From the NCBI RefSeq assembly GCF_016464015.1, contig NZ_JACDXT010000012.1, positions 62,001 through 126,000 of the forward strand: a stretch of DNA of 64,000 bases. Reading direction: 5' to 3'. The stretch is from Psychrobacter sp. bablab_jr014 (lineage in GTDB: Bacteria; Pseudomonadota; Gammaproteobacteria; Pseudomonadales; Moraxellaceae). The position numbers and the translations under genes were made by a program. The first letter of the stretch is position 1; each line of letters starts with the position of its first letter. The notes beneath the pieces are model-generated. The model saw only the letters and a program-made list of their open reading frames with translations. It had not been told where the DNA came from and made no database searches. Positions 1-8,118 of this stretch are shown piece by piece.

Positions 1-255
1 GAGACGCGCCTTGGGATGCAGGCTGATGATGGCAATATCAAGCGCTTTTTTGTCGGACCAGAAGGCTGCGAAGTGACGGGCATCACCATGACCCCAGACT
101 TTAAGACCCTATTTATTAATATTCAGCACCCAGGCAATACATGGGGCGCTGTGGCAGGCGGCTCAACACCGCGCTCTGCGACCGTGATGATTACCCGTAA
201 AGATGGCGATGTCATCTTGGCAGAATCGTTTGCTGCACCTGCTGCCAGTGCATAA
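1..255 (+). CDS. PhoX-like alkaline phosphatase (DUF839 family), C-terminal fragment
   Basis: The frame is open from the first base, so this is the 3' end of a gene beginning outside the window. The 85 visible residues contain the tail typical of PhoX/DUF839 phosphatases: a G-P-x-G-C-E-V-T-G turn, then T-P-D-x-x-T-L-F-I-N-I-Q-H-P-G, then an alanine-rich end. PhoX enzymes are usually secreted calcium/iron-dependent phosphatases that release phosphate from organic esters. Catalytic residues lie in the missing part, so activity cannot be judged. A hairpin terminator follows within about 50 bases. Confidence 0.75.
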   Translation, partial: ETRLGMQADDGNIKRFFVGPEGCEVTGITMTPDFKTLFINIQHPGNTWGAVAGGSTPRSATVMITRKDGDVILAESFAAPAASA

Positions 256-306
256 AACTGCGCCGAGATAACGTTTAAACAGCACAATAGTTTTTATGTC
301 ACATTT

Positions 307-338
307 ACCACCCAATGCAGCGGCTTTGGGTGGTTTTT
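307..338 (+). terminator. Intrinsic terminator of the PhoX-like gene
   Basis: ACCACCCAA (307-315) pairs perfectly with TTGGGTGGT (326-334) around a 10-base loop and runs into five T residues. It overlaps the first codons of the longest reading frame of the next gene, which argues that the next gene starts further downstream. Confidence 0.8.
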
Positions 339-517
339 GTGGTTATCTATATAGACGCTATCCTACAAAGTCTGCACATCATACCAGCAGTGACATATTG
401 ACCCGCTCTGCCCAACAACGGCTATACACGAGATACAAATCCGCGCTTGGTTTTAGGGGCGTCAAACCGCTAGTATTAGCATCTAATGAACATGTTATAC
501 CACTGTATTGGGTCTTT

Positions 518-1969
518 ATGAATGACAACCTGCTGAACTTCAAACGCCGCCAACGGGCAAGACGCATTGCCAAAGCAAAGCGCGCGCGCGACGCTGCGTT
601 TGATGCTGAATTGTACGCGCAGCTGGAGTCGATAGACATGGCAGACATCGAGCCTTTATTGTCTGAGCGCCGTGCGGATGATGCACGTAAAAGCGCGCCG
701 CAATCGATTGCGGATGTCATAGAAGGGTTGACCCAGCTGGCAACTGTAGGGGTGGTTGGTGCGACCGACATTACCGAAGCGCTGCATCGGGAGATTATTC
801 TGCGGCCGCTTGGGCGCTTGAATGAAAAAAACATCAATAAATGGCCGACAGGTTGTATTGGCCGCGTTTATGGTGGGGTGCGCAGTCTGACCACATTTGT
901 GGGTGACAACATGACCTCTGGTATGCGCTGGTACAATCAGTTGCGCCCAGCCAATAAGCCTGTATCTACACGTTTAAAACGCCTGATTAATGTCTTAAAT
1001 GGGGTGATGGGTGACCATTTGGTGCGTCTAAAAAATCCTCTTGCCATCAGCATGAGCCTGTATGATTATACAGGTCAGCGCCCAAAAGCACCGCTGTCAG
1101 GTCGGGTAATTATCTTATGTCATGGGCTGTGTATGAGTTATTTGAGCTGGGAGAACAGCTACGGCGACAGCTTAGGCCGCTATTTGCATGACGGTCTTGA
1201 AGGCACGACGGTCTTATATCTGGACTACAATACAGGGCGGCGCATTTCGGATAATGGCCTCAGTTTGGCGGCTGAATTACAGACGCTCGTCACCAAGCAT
1301 CCCGACATTACCCAAATTGATTTAGTAGGGCACAGTATGGGCGGTTTGGTGGCGCGCAGTGCGCTGTTTTATGCGCGTCTGCAAGGGGACAGCTGGGCGC
1401 AGCGCGTGGGCAATCTCATTACTTTAGGCTCGCCACATCATGGCGCAAGCCTTGAGCGTATCGGCTACTATATTCATGATTTGTGGGCGCGTATTCCGTT
1501 CGCCAGCTCGTTTGCTAAGCTTGGTGATTTGCGCAGTGCAGGCATTATTGACTTGCGTTACGGCAGTATCCGCGAAGCCGATTGGCAATCGCTTGAGGGG
1601 CGAGGCATCTTGCCACCAGAGTTTTTACATCCCGCGCAGCTGCCTTTAGACATTTACAGCTATTTTGTGGCAGGTACGCTGATGGAGGAGCATTACGACG
1701 CCCGCGCCAGCAGTTTTTTGGGTGATGGCTTGGTCACAGTCGCTTCAGCGCTTGGCGAGGCAGAAGATGACGAGCATGTACTCTTTGTGCCTGAGTCGCA
1801 CAAGGCAGTGTTTTACGGTGTCAGTCACTACAACTTGTTGTACAACGAGCGTATTCATCAGCAAGTATTGCTTTGGCTAAAAGACAATGGGCGACAAGTG
1901 CTTGATGATGATTATGCCTTACGTGGGCGCATTCATTCTTATCCTGAGCATTTTGAATTGTTGTGGTAA
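518..1969 (+). CDS. Alpha/beta-hydrolase, probable lipase/esterase
   Basis: About 483 residues. The nucleophile elbow G-H-S-M-G-G is obvious, preceded by a strand with I-I-L-C-H-G-L (oxyanion-hole region) and followed by L-G-S-P-H-H-G-A, the pattern of PGAP1-like and triacylglycerol lipases. A late D-G-L-V and an S-H-Y near the C-terminus are plausible acid and histidine of the triad. The first about 100 residues are charged and helical; no signal peptide is seen. The frame is open back to an ATG at 296, but that start lies inside the terminator of the preceding gene, so the ATG at 518 is preferred even though no strong Shine-Dalgarno precedes it. Substrate unknown. Confidence 0.75.
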   Translation: MNDNLLNFKRRQRARRIAKAKRARDAAFDAELYAQLESIDMADIEPLLSERRADDARKSAPQSIADVIEGLTQLATVGVVGATDITEALHREIILRPLGRLNEKNINKWPTGCIGRVYGGVRSLTTFVGDNMTSGMRWYNQLRPANKPVSTRLKRLINVLNGVMGDHLVRLKNPLAISMSLYDYTGQRPKAPLSGRVIILCHGLCMSYLSWENSYGDSLGRYLHDGLEGTTVLYLDYNTGRRISDNGLSLAAELQTLVTKHPDITQIDLVGHSMGGLVARSALFYARLQGDSWAQRVGNLITLGSPHHGASLERIGYYIHDLWARIPFASSFAKLGDLRSAGIIDLRYGSIREADWQSLEGRGILPPEFLHPAQLPLDIYSYFVAGTLMEEHYDARASSFLGDGLVTVASALGEAEDDEHVLFVPESHKAVFYGVSHYNLLYNERIHQQVLLWLKDNGRQVLDDDYALRGRIHSYPEHFELLW

Positions 1970-2019
1970 GAGCAGCTTACAAGCTCATCATTATTTTTTT
2001 AAATACAAAGACCGCCCAT

Positions 2020-2063
2020 AAAAAAACACCGCGTTTCTCTTTTTAGAGGCGCGGTGTTTTTTT
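2020..2063. terminator. Bidirectional terminator between hydrolase and hslO
   Basis: A-run plus CACCGCG (to 2033) pairs with CGCGGTG (from 2050) followed by seven T residues. It lies between two convergent genes and can serve both. Confidence 0.85.
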
Positions 2064-2112
2064 AAGTGCTGTCAGTCATGTCTTAGCATAACTAAGCGTG
2101 AGGGTAAGGCTG

Positions 2113-3063
2113 TTATTCAGCAAAAATCTCTTGCACATCAGCGGTATCAAAGCGGTAGACCGCGCCGCAAAAGCCGCAATCCATCTCAAATATGCCGCCC
2201 TGTTCTTCAACGATGTCCAAGGCTTCGCTTTCGCCGATTTGCTCAATCGCCATCGCGCATTTTTCTTTTGAGCAGGTACAGCCAAAGCTGAGCGCCGCCG
2301 ACTCAGGCAATACCACTTCTTCTTCATTATACAAGCGGTACAAAAGCTCGGTCGCAGGCAGGCTGGTCAGCTCTTCAGGCTTGATGGTACGCGTCAGCAT
2401 GGATAAACGTGGCCATAGGTCGCTATCGACTTTTTCTTGCTCTTCATCGTCACGACGCGGCAATAGCTGCACTAGGATACCGCCCGCTTGCAAGCCGTCT
2501 GAGGCAAGGCTAATCAAGGTCGGAATCTGTGCCGATTGCTTTTGATAATGCGCAAGGCAGTCAGCAAGGTTGTCATGACTGCGCTCAACGATACCTTGAT
2601 AGGCTTCGCTGCCCTCAGGGTGAATGTTAATAAATAACACGCCTTCGCCCATTGCGCCCAATTCTGCAAAGGCTTCTTTGGCAAGGGTTTTTTCGTTCCA
2701 TGCTTGCACTTGTTCTTCGGTGTCCGCTTTCCAGCTGGCAAGCGCACGAATCACGCCGTCGTGGTCGCACTCTGCCATTGCCCAGTTGAGCAGGCTGTTG
2801 TCATCAGACGATTGCAGCTGAATCGATAGGCGACCGTTGACCTTGAGCGTACCAATCAATAGGCTGGCGGCGGTCAGCATTTCCCCAAGCAAACGCTTGA
2901 TGGCTTCAGGGTAGGCTTTTTGCGAAATGATGGTCGCATAGCTGCGCGATAGGCGCACCACGTCACCACGGACGGGCGAGTTTTCGATAAAAAAGCGCTG
3001 GCGAATGTCGTTGTGATAGGCGTCGGCAGCTGAGATTTGGTGGTCTGTCGTGTCTTGTGTCAT
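2113..3063 (-). CDS. hslO: Hsp33 redox-regulated chaperone
   Basis: 316 residues, normal for Hsp33. The C-terminal zinc/redox switch is intact: a C-x-C (F-G-C-T-C-S) and, about 30 residues on, C-G-F-C. In the family, oxidation of these four cysteines releases zinc and activates ATP-independent holdase activity in the cytoplasm under oxidative and heat stress. The N-terminal domain shows the usual pattern (V-R-G-D-V-V-R-L near residue 35). It ends on the shared terminator with the hydrolase and is divergent from the flavoprotein gene, so the regulators of both probably sit in 3064-3254. Confidence 0.96.
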   Translation of the reverse strand: MTQDTTDHQISAADAYHNDIRQRFFIENSPVRGDVVRLSRSYATIISQKAYPEAIKRLLGEMLTAASLLIGTLKVNGRLSIQLQSSDDNSLLNWAMAECDHDGVIRALASWKADTEEQVQAWNEKTLAKEAFAELGAMGEGVLFINIHPEGSEAYQGIVERSHDNLADCLAHYQKQSAQIPTLISLASDGLQAGGILVQLLPRRDDEEQEKVDSDLWPRLSMLTRTIKPEELTSLPATELLYRLYNEEEVVLPESAALSFGCTCSKEKCAMAIEQIGESEALDIVEEQGGIFEMDCGFCGAVYRFDTADVQEIFAE

Positions 3064-3254
3064 AAGGGTTGTATACCATTAAGAAGTTGCTAACTTTATG
3101 GGGACACGCGTGCATTTATCAAGCGCTTACCTGTGCTGCTAGAGAGGTGAGCTGGGTGGAGATAGCTGCTACAATAGCGCCAGTCATGCTGCCAAGTCGT
3201 GCGCTGGCAGCTACACAGTTGAGAGCCATAAAACAAATCAATAAGGAAGTCGTT

Positions 3255-4436
3255 ATGAGTAGCGAGCAAACGAACCAGCAAGGCGTGGTGGTGATTGGGG
3301 CAGGTCTGGCAGGCTGGCATGTGATTGATGCCATCCGTAGTAAAGACAAAGACGTGCCGATTACCCTTATCACGGCGGACAATGCCGACCGCTATCACAA
3401 GCCGATGCTGACGATGGCAATCAGCCAAAACAAACGCGCCGCCGACCTTGTGCGCGCCAGTGGGGCAGATGCCGCGAGCGCGAGCAATGTCAATTTGCTT
3501 GCCCATACCATCGTGACCGACATCCATGCGGACAACCAGACCATCAGCATCAAGCCTGCAAATGCGGAGGGTGACAGCTCTGAGACCATCGGCTATGACA
3601 AGCTGGTCTTAGCCATGGGCGCGCATCCGATTTTTCCGCCGAGTTTGCCGCGTAATGTGGTCTGGCACGTCAATCATATTGAGCAGTTTGGGCGTTTGCA
3701 AGATGAGCTGGCAAGCGGCAGCCAGCGCGTGGCGATTGTCGGTGCGGGTATGGTCGGCACCGAGATTGCCGAAGATTTGCTCAAAGCAGGGCACAAGGTC
3801 ACCTTGATTGACCTAAACGATGCGCCTTTATCACAGATGCTACCAGCGACCGCCACGGCGCGTATTGCCAAGGCGATTGATTCACAAGGCATTCGCTTTT
3901 TGGGCAATACCCAAGTCAATAACGTCAGCCGTTTGGACAATGGCGCCTTGCAAGTGGACTATCAGCATAATGATGCTGATGAAGATAACGGCTTCTCTAT
4001 CGAAGTTGACCACGTCATTGCCAGTACAGGCTTGATGGTTGATGAGGCGTTGCCGAGCGCTGCAGGTGTGGGCTTCGACCGCCGCACGGGTATTACCGTG
4101 GATGCCAGCACCTTGCGCACCGACGCCGACCACATTTACGCCATTGGTGACTGTATGTCGATTGATGGTGTGCCCTGCCGTTATGTCGCGCCGCTACGCG
4201 CGCAGGCGGCGACCATCGCGGATGATATCTTGGGCGCAGAGCACGCAGGCTACGCGCACAAGCCGCCGATGATTCGCCTAAAAAACAAAGCCATCTCGGT
4301 CATGGCGACAGGTACGCCGCACGTCTCAGGTAACTGGCAAACCACCACCGAAACCGAAGACGAGCTGGTCATGGAGCGTCTTGACGATGCGGGTAACGTC
4401 ATGGCAACCGTGACGATTAAGTCGCCTGCGGCTTAA
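3255..4436 (+). CDS. FAD/NAD-dependent oxidoreductase, rubredoxin reductase-like
   Basis: 393 residues from the ATG at 3255, which has AAGGAAG upstream; the frame is open back to 3069 but that extension looks like untranslated leader. The N-terminal FAD Rossmann motif is V-V-V-I-G-A-G-L-A-G-W; a second dinucleotide motif V-A-I-V-G-A-G-M-V-G-T-E is central; the FAD-binding I-Y-A-I-G-D-C lies near residue 315. Overall layout matches rubredoxin-NAD reductases (RubB/AlkT type), which pass electrons from NAD(P)H to rubredoxin for alkane hydroxylation or oxygen detoxification. No rubredoxin gene is adjacent, so the partner is inferred. Confidence 0.82.
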   Translation: MSSEQTNQQGVVVIGAGLAGWHVIDAIRSKDKDVPITLITADNADRYHKPMLTMAISQNKRAADLVRASGADAASASNVNLLAHTIVTDIHADNQTISIKPANAEGDSSETIGYDKLVLAMGAHPIFPPSLPRNVVWHVNHIEQFGRLQDELASGSQRVAIVGAGMVGTEIAEDLLKAGHKVTLIDLNDAPLSQMLPATATARIAKAIDSQGIRFLGNTQVNNVSRLDNGALQVDYQHNDADEDNGFSIEVDHVIASTGLMVDEALPSAAGVGFDRRTGITVDASTLRTDADHIYAIGDCMSIDGVPCRYVAPLRAQAATIADDILGAEHAGYAHKPPMIRLKNKAISVMATGTPHVSGNWQTTTETEDELVMERLDDAGNVMATVTIKSPAA

Positions 4437-4469
4437 TTCCTCACGTTTCGTTTAAGCAAACGATTCAAA

Positions 4470-4502
4470 AACCGCGCTGGCATAAGCTGGCGCGTTTTTT
4501 TC
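4470..4502 (+). terminator. Probable terminator of the rubredoxin reductase-like gene
   Basis: CGCGC (4473-4477) pairs with GCGCG (4490-4494) and is followed by a long T-run. The stem is short, so efficiency is uncertain. Confidence 0.55.
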
Positions 4503-4543
4503 TTATTTATAAATTGATAAACAAAAGTAAATTTAAAAATAAA

Positions 4544-4555
4544 TTATGCTATAGT
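4544..4555 (+). promoter_or_regulatory. Extended -10 element upstream of the TonB-C-like pair
   Basis: TATGCTATAGT contains TATAGT with the upstream TGN of an extended -10; no good -35 at 17 bases is seen, as allowed for extended -10 promoters. The same TGCTATAGT string recurs before the lytic transglycosylase gene. Confidence 0.4.
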
Positions 4556-4631
4556 ACACAGCACAAGAATGATGGCCTTTCTTAATATTTGCGTATTTTG
4601 GTTATATTTTAATAAGGAATTTACTGGTTTT

Positions 4632-5048
4632 ATGTCTGTTTATTTTCGAGCTGGTTTTATAAAAAATAGCGTGGCGGCAGCGCTATTATTGGGTGCAATG
4701 GCGACGGCAATACCCAGCCATGCCGAATTGATTGAGGATTCAAAAACGGTGATACGCTTTAGCTCGTCAGATGCGCGCTGGATTAGACCGCCTAACTTTT
4801 CCGAGCTGAGTTCCCATCGTGAATTTCTGCATAAAGAGATTGCGCTTGAGGTCTCTATGACAACGAATAAGCAAGGCGATATTACATACGTGCGGATCAC
4901 CACTAATACACCCACACTCAGCGAAGAGTCACGTCTCATGTTAGAAAGAATAGTCAAAAAAGCATTTTATCGCGCTAAAGTATCACCGTTCGTCATCGAT
5001 GGCCATGCTGTCGAGGGCATGGTAACAGTACCTGTTAGACTGCAATAG
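4632..5048 (+). CDS. Secreted TonB C-terminal-like protein, copy 1
   Basis: 138 residues from the ATG at 4632 (AAGGAA 12 bases upstream); an in-frame ATG at 4569 would add an odd hydrophobic leader. A signal peptide ends at S-H-A. The mature protein begins A-E-L-I-E-D-S, contains S-D-A-R-W-I-R-P-P and then the strand-helix-strand pattern of a TonB carboxy-terminal domain ending V-E-G-M-V-T-V-P-V. There is no transmembrane anchor, proline-rich spacer or ExbB/ExbD neighbour, so energy transduction by the classical route is unlikely. Function unknown; the TonB link is by fold pattern only. A paralogue follows 18 bases later. Confidence 0.6.
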   Translation: MSVYFRAGFIKNSVAAALLLGAMATAIPSHAELIEDSKTVIRFSSSDARWIRPPNFSELSSHREFLHKEIALEVSMTTNKQGDITYVRITTNTPTLSEESRLMLERIVKKAFYRAKVSPFVIDGHAVEGMVTVPVRLQ

Positions 5049-5066
5049 ATAAGGAATAAATAAAAA

Positions 5067-5573
5067 ATGAGGCTGCTTAACAGCAAACTTTTGAACAGGA
5101 TGGTTGTGAATGCTTTGCTGATTAGCAGCGTTTTGACCGTGATGACACCCAGCCATGCCGAACTGATTGAGGACTCAAATACGGTGATACGCCTTAGTGC
5201 GTCAGATGCGCGCTGGATTAGACCGCCCAACCTCTCTGGTATTTTTATTAATAAGTCAGGTAAGGATATTGAAATTTCGGTAACATTTTTAGTCAGTACC
5301 ACAGGAAGTATACACAACATAGCAATTAATGGCAGCATAAGTAGAAGAGAAGCATACGACTTAAAAGAGGCGTTTTTTCGTGCTCGGCTCAAGCCTTTTA
5401 TGAAAAATGGCGTCGCGGTACGAGGCGTCGCGACCTTGGCAATAATCATCGAAGCGGATGAGTATTATCCTACTCATCCGCAGGCTGACGTCTGTGCTCA
5501 AAATAGCGCGCCAGACCGCCCAGCAGCAGATTGTCGCGCAGATGCACAGGGCGAGAGATATGCTGAGCAATAA
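5067..5573 (+). CDS. Secreted TonB C-terminal-like protein, copy 2, with extended tail
   Basis: 168 residues with AAGGAA 10 bases before the ATG and a signal peptide ending S-H-A. Residues just after the cleavage site (A-E-L-I-E-D-S to W-I-R-P-P-N) are almost identical to copy 1, also at DNA level, while the rest is diverged. The TonB-like fold appears complete at about 5460; the last about 37 residues (start E-Y-Y-P-T-H-P) are read from DNA that is the antisense of the end of coaX. That tail is probably a by-product of a lost stop codon. Likely co-transcribed with copy 1. Confidence 0.6.
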   Translation: MRLLNSKLLNRMVVNALLISSVLTVMTPSHAELIEDSNTVIRLSASDARWIRPPNLSGIFINKSGKDIEISVTFLVSTTGSIHNIAINGSISRREAYDLKEAFFRARLKPFMKNGVAVRGVATLAIIIEADEYYPTHPQADVCAQNSAPDRPAADCRADAQGERYAEQ

Positions 5574-6207
5574 TGCTGGCATCGCCGCCTGTCATAATCA
5601 GCTCAAAGTTCGGATGACGGCGGTGGATTTCGTTGACCGCGCCGACGATGGACAGCAAAATCCCGCGATGCACCGCGTTTTGTGTGTTGATGCCTTGGTC
5701 AATGCTGTCAAAAGTACCGTTTGAAATGCTGATTTGCTTGGTGCCCGAAAACAAGGCCTCGCGCTGCAAATAGATATTGGGAAAGATATAGCCGCCCAAA
5801 TGCTCGGCATGGTCGATTAAGTCAATGGTCACCGCCGTACCGCAGCCAATCACGCATTGGCGCTTTTTTTTGTCCACCGCGCCGAGCATCTGTAGCCATC
5901 TGTCCACGCCCAGCTGATTGGCGTCGTAACGGCTTGAGAGCAGCGCATGATTGGCATCGACATGCACAAACTCAAAGGGAATGTCTAAGCGGCTCAAGGT
6001 TTCTGCCACGCGGGTATTAATCGCCGCGCCCAGCACCGAGGAGATACCGATAAAATCAGGTGCGTAGCGCTCAAAGCGGTCGGTCAAACCCATCAACAGC
6101 TCAGCAGGCGACTGCAAATGCTGCTTGGCATCATGCGCGACAATCTGTCCGATATCATCGGTCAGCCAGTATTTTAACCGCGTGTTTCCCAAATCAAGCC
6201 AGAGCAT
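5470..6207 (-). CDS. coaX: Type III pantothenate kinase
   Basis: 245 residues, first step of coenzyme A synthesis (ATP-dependent phosphorylation of pantothenate, cytoplasm). Start chosen at M-L-W-L-D-L-G-N-T-R-L-K, the ASKHA phosphate-binding loop that opens this family, with AAGGA upstream; the frame stays open upstream only because it overlaps birA. Other hallmarks: G-V-D-R-W near residue 100, C-G-T-A-V-T-I-D, G-G-Y-I-F-P-N, and a late T-G-G-D. The start overlaps the end of birA by 14 bases, so the two are coupled. The 3' end overlaps the convergent TonB-like copy 2 by 104 bases. Confidence 0.93.
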   Translation of the reverse strand: MLWLDLGNTRLKYWLTDDIGQIVAHDAKQHLQSPAELLMGLTDRFERYAPDFIGISSVLGAAINTRVAETLSRLDIPFEFVHVDANHALLSSRYDANQLGVDRWLQMLGAVDKKKRQCVIGCGTAVTIDLIDHAEHLGGYIFPNIYLQREALFSGTKQISISNGTFDSIDQGINTQNAVHRGILLSIVGAVNEIHRRHPNFELIMTGGDASIIAQHISRPVHLRDNLLLGGLARYFEHRRQPADE

Positions 6208-7105
6208 GCGTATCCTTTTTCGCGTGAGGGTCGATGACATCAATGCGACCTGTGAATAATGAAATGACCTCGCCGTCAGCCAATACCAAACGCAAGCAGC
6301 CGTGCGCATCAATGCCATCGGCGCGCCCCGTTACCGTGCCGTCTGCCAGTTGTCCTGATTCGCTGATGCGCAAAGTCTTGCCGCGCAACACATCGGCGGC
6401 GGCGAACTCGCGGAGTATTACTTGCTCGGCTGCATCGGTGTCATCAACTGAGAGGGCAATAAATTGCGCGACCGCCTGGGTTAAGGCATTGCTGAGCTGT
6501 GCGTATAAGTCAGGCAGCGTAGGCGCAGTAATGGGCGCTGGCAAGTCATTGATGATGTCTTGCACGCTGATGGCGTGATAGCTCATGCCTTCAGCGGTGC
6601 GGGCGGTCAGCTGCGGCGTGGTTTGCACATTGACGCCGACGCCGATGACGATGCCAACCAGTTTGCGCGCATACCACACAGGCTCAATTAAGATGCCTGC
6701 CAGTTTTTGAAAGTAGGGCAGCCCTGTTGCCGTATCCGCTACGTCTTGATAAAAGCCCAAATCGTTTGCCCATTTTACGCCGATTGCGGGTGCATTATCA
6801 GCCCGTGCGTCATTTAGCATTTGAATAATCGGCATTGCTGCAAGCTTGCTGCCGATAATCAGCGATAAAATGCCGCTGAGAGGTACGGACAGCGGGTGAT
6901 AGAGGGACAGATACACATTGCCCTTGGGCGATTGCCATGAGCGCCCATGCTGTCCGCGCCCGCCTGATTGGGTGTCTGCGGTCAATAAATGTCGGTGCGT
7001 GCAGGCCAATTCGCCCGCTTGCAGCGCGGCAATCAGCTCGCTGTTGGTCGAGACACTTTGCGCCACATGGCGATGAAACAGGGGCGGCGTATGGGCAGCG
7101 GACAT
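6194..7105 (-). CDS. birA: Biotin-[acetyl-CoA-carboxylase] ligase, monofunctional
   Basis: 303 residues. The biotinyl-AMP loop is clear: S-G-G-R-G-Q-H-G-R-S-W followed by G-N-V-Y-L-S-L; then G-V-K-W-A-N-D-L and G-I-L-I-E with V-I-G-V-G-V-N-V. It attaches biotin to the carboxyl carrier protein. The conserved S-T-N motif is already at residue about 20, so the N-terminal winged-helix domain of E. coli BirA is absent and this copy should not repress biotin genes by itself. Operon with coaX. Confidence 0.93.
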   Translation of the reverse strand: MSAAHTPPLFHRHVAQSVSTNSELIAALQAGELACTHRHLLTADTQSGGRGQHGRSWQSPKGNVYLSLYHPLSVPLSGILSLIIGSKLAAMPIIQMLNDARADNAPAIGVKWANDLGFYQDVADTATGLPYFQKLAGILIEPVWYARKLVGIVIGVGVNVQTTPQLTARTAEGMSYHAISVQDIINDLPAPITAPTLPDLYAQLSNALTQAVAQFIALSVDDTDAAEQVILREFAAADVLRGKTLRISESGQLADGTVTGRADGIDAHGCLRLVLADGEVISLFTGRIDVIDPHAKKDTHALA

Positions 7106-7238
7106 GAGGTACTCATTTGTATCGGGCGGTGAGAGGGGCAGCGTTGCTATGTGAGGCGGTCACGCTTGGCGCGTGCGTTTGCCGAGCAAGTTGGCTATTA
7201 TGATACAAAATTTTGTGCGATGAAAGGTTGAAGCGATA

Positions 7239-8042
7239 ATGTTATATATGTGGTTTGTTATCGCAGGCGCGTTTGCGGGTGTCTGTGCAGGACTGTTCGG
7301 TGTGGGCGGCGGTATGATTATCGTGCCTGCGCTGGTGTGGATTTTTACCGCCTATCAGATGCCGCCCGACGTCATCACTCATATGGCGGTCGGCACGTCA
7401 CTCGCGACCATCATCGTCACCTCTATCAGCTCATTAAGCGCGCACCACAAGCGCGGCGGCGTGCGCTGGGATATCTGGCGATATATGGCGGGCGGCTTGG
7501 TCATCGGCAGTATCGTCGGTGCAGGCGTTGCCGATAATATTAATGGCGATGCTCTCCAAGCCATCATCGGTGCAGGCGCATTGCTCGTCGCCTTTAAAAT
7601 GCTGTTCATCCCCAATAAAGAACAACTGGGCAAACCCTTGCCACCCAAAAGCATCCAATTTGGCGCGGGCACAGGCATTGGACTGGCGTCCTCTATCTTT
7701 GGTATCGGCGGTGGCAGCTTGACCGTACCGTTTTTAAACTGGGCGGGACTGCCTATGCGGCAATCGGTCGGCACCTCAGCGGCGTGCGGTCTGCCGATTG
7801 CGGTGGCGGGCGCGCTCGGTTTTGCGTGGTTCGGTCAAGACGTGCAAAACCTGCCTGATGGCGCGGTCGGCTTTGTGCATATCACAGGCTTTTTCTTTAT
7901 CTCGATTGCCAGTTTTATTATGGCAAAGCTCGGCGCAAAATGGGCACATCAACTACCAGCGGCAACCTTAAAACGCGCCTTTGGGATTTTGCTACTGATT
8001 GCAGGCGGTCAGTTGTTGTTAAGCGGGCTTGGGGTGTTTTAA
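7239..8042 (+). CDS. TauE/SafE-family permease (putative sulfite/sulfonate exporter)
   Basis: 267 residues, mostly hydrophobic, with about eight membrane segments. Two repeated glycine-rich motifs (G-L-F-G-V-G-G-G near residue 20 and S-I-F-G-I-G-G-G-S near 150) mark the two halves of TauE/SafE (DUF81) proteins, inner-membrane exporters of small sulfur or organic anions. Substrate cannot be inferred. Divergent from birA; a second, distantly related family member is at 18118. Confidence 0.88.
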   Translation: MLYMWFVIAGAFAGVCAGLFGVGGGMIIVPALVWIFTAYQMPPDVITHMAVGTSLATIIVTSISSLSAHHKRGGVRWDIWRYMAGGLVIGSIVGAGVADNINGDALQAIIGAGALLVAFKMLFIPNKEQLGKPLPPKSIQFGAGTGIGLASSIFGIGGGSLTVPFLNWAGLPMRQSVGTSAACGLPIAVAGALGFAWFGQDVQNLPDGAVGFVHITGFFFISIASFIMAKLGAKWAHQLPAATLKRAFGILLLIAGGQLLLSGLGVF

Positions 8043-8118
8043 TAACAATCTTGTGAAACAGTCATATCAGTATTAATGTCATCTTGTGGTCTACAAACAA
8101 ACCTAACTGCGAAGAAGC

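Noticed and set aside
3069-3254. In-frame extension of the flavoprotein to 3069
   Set aside because: The good Shine-Dalgarno is at 3243-3249 and the FAD motif must lie near the N-terminus.
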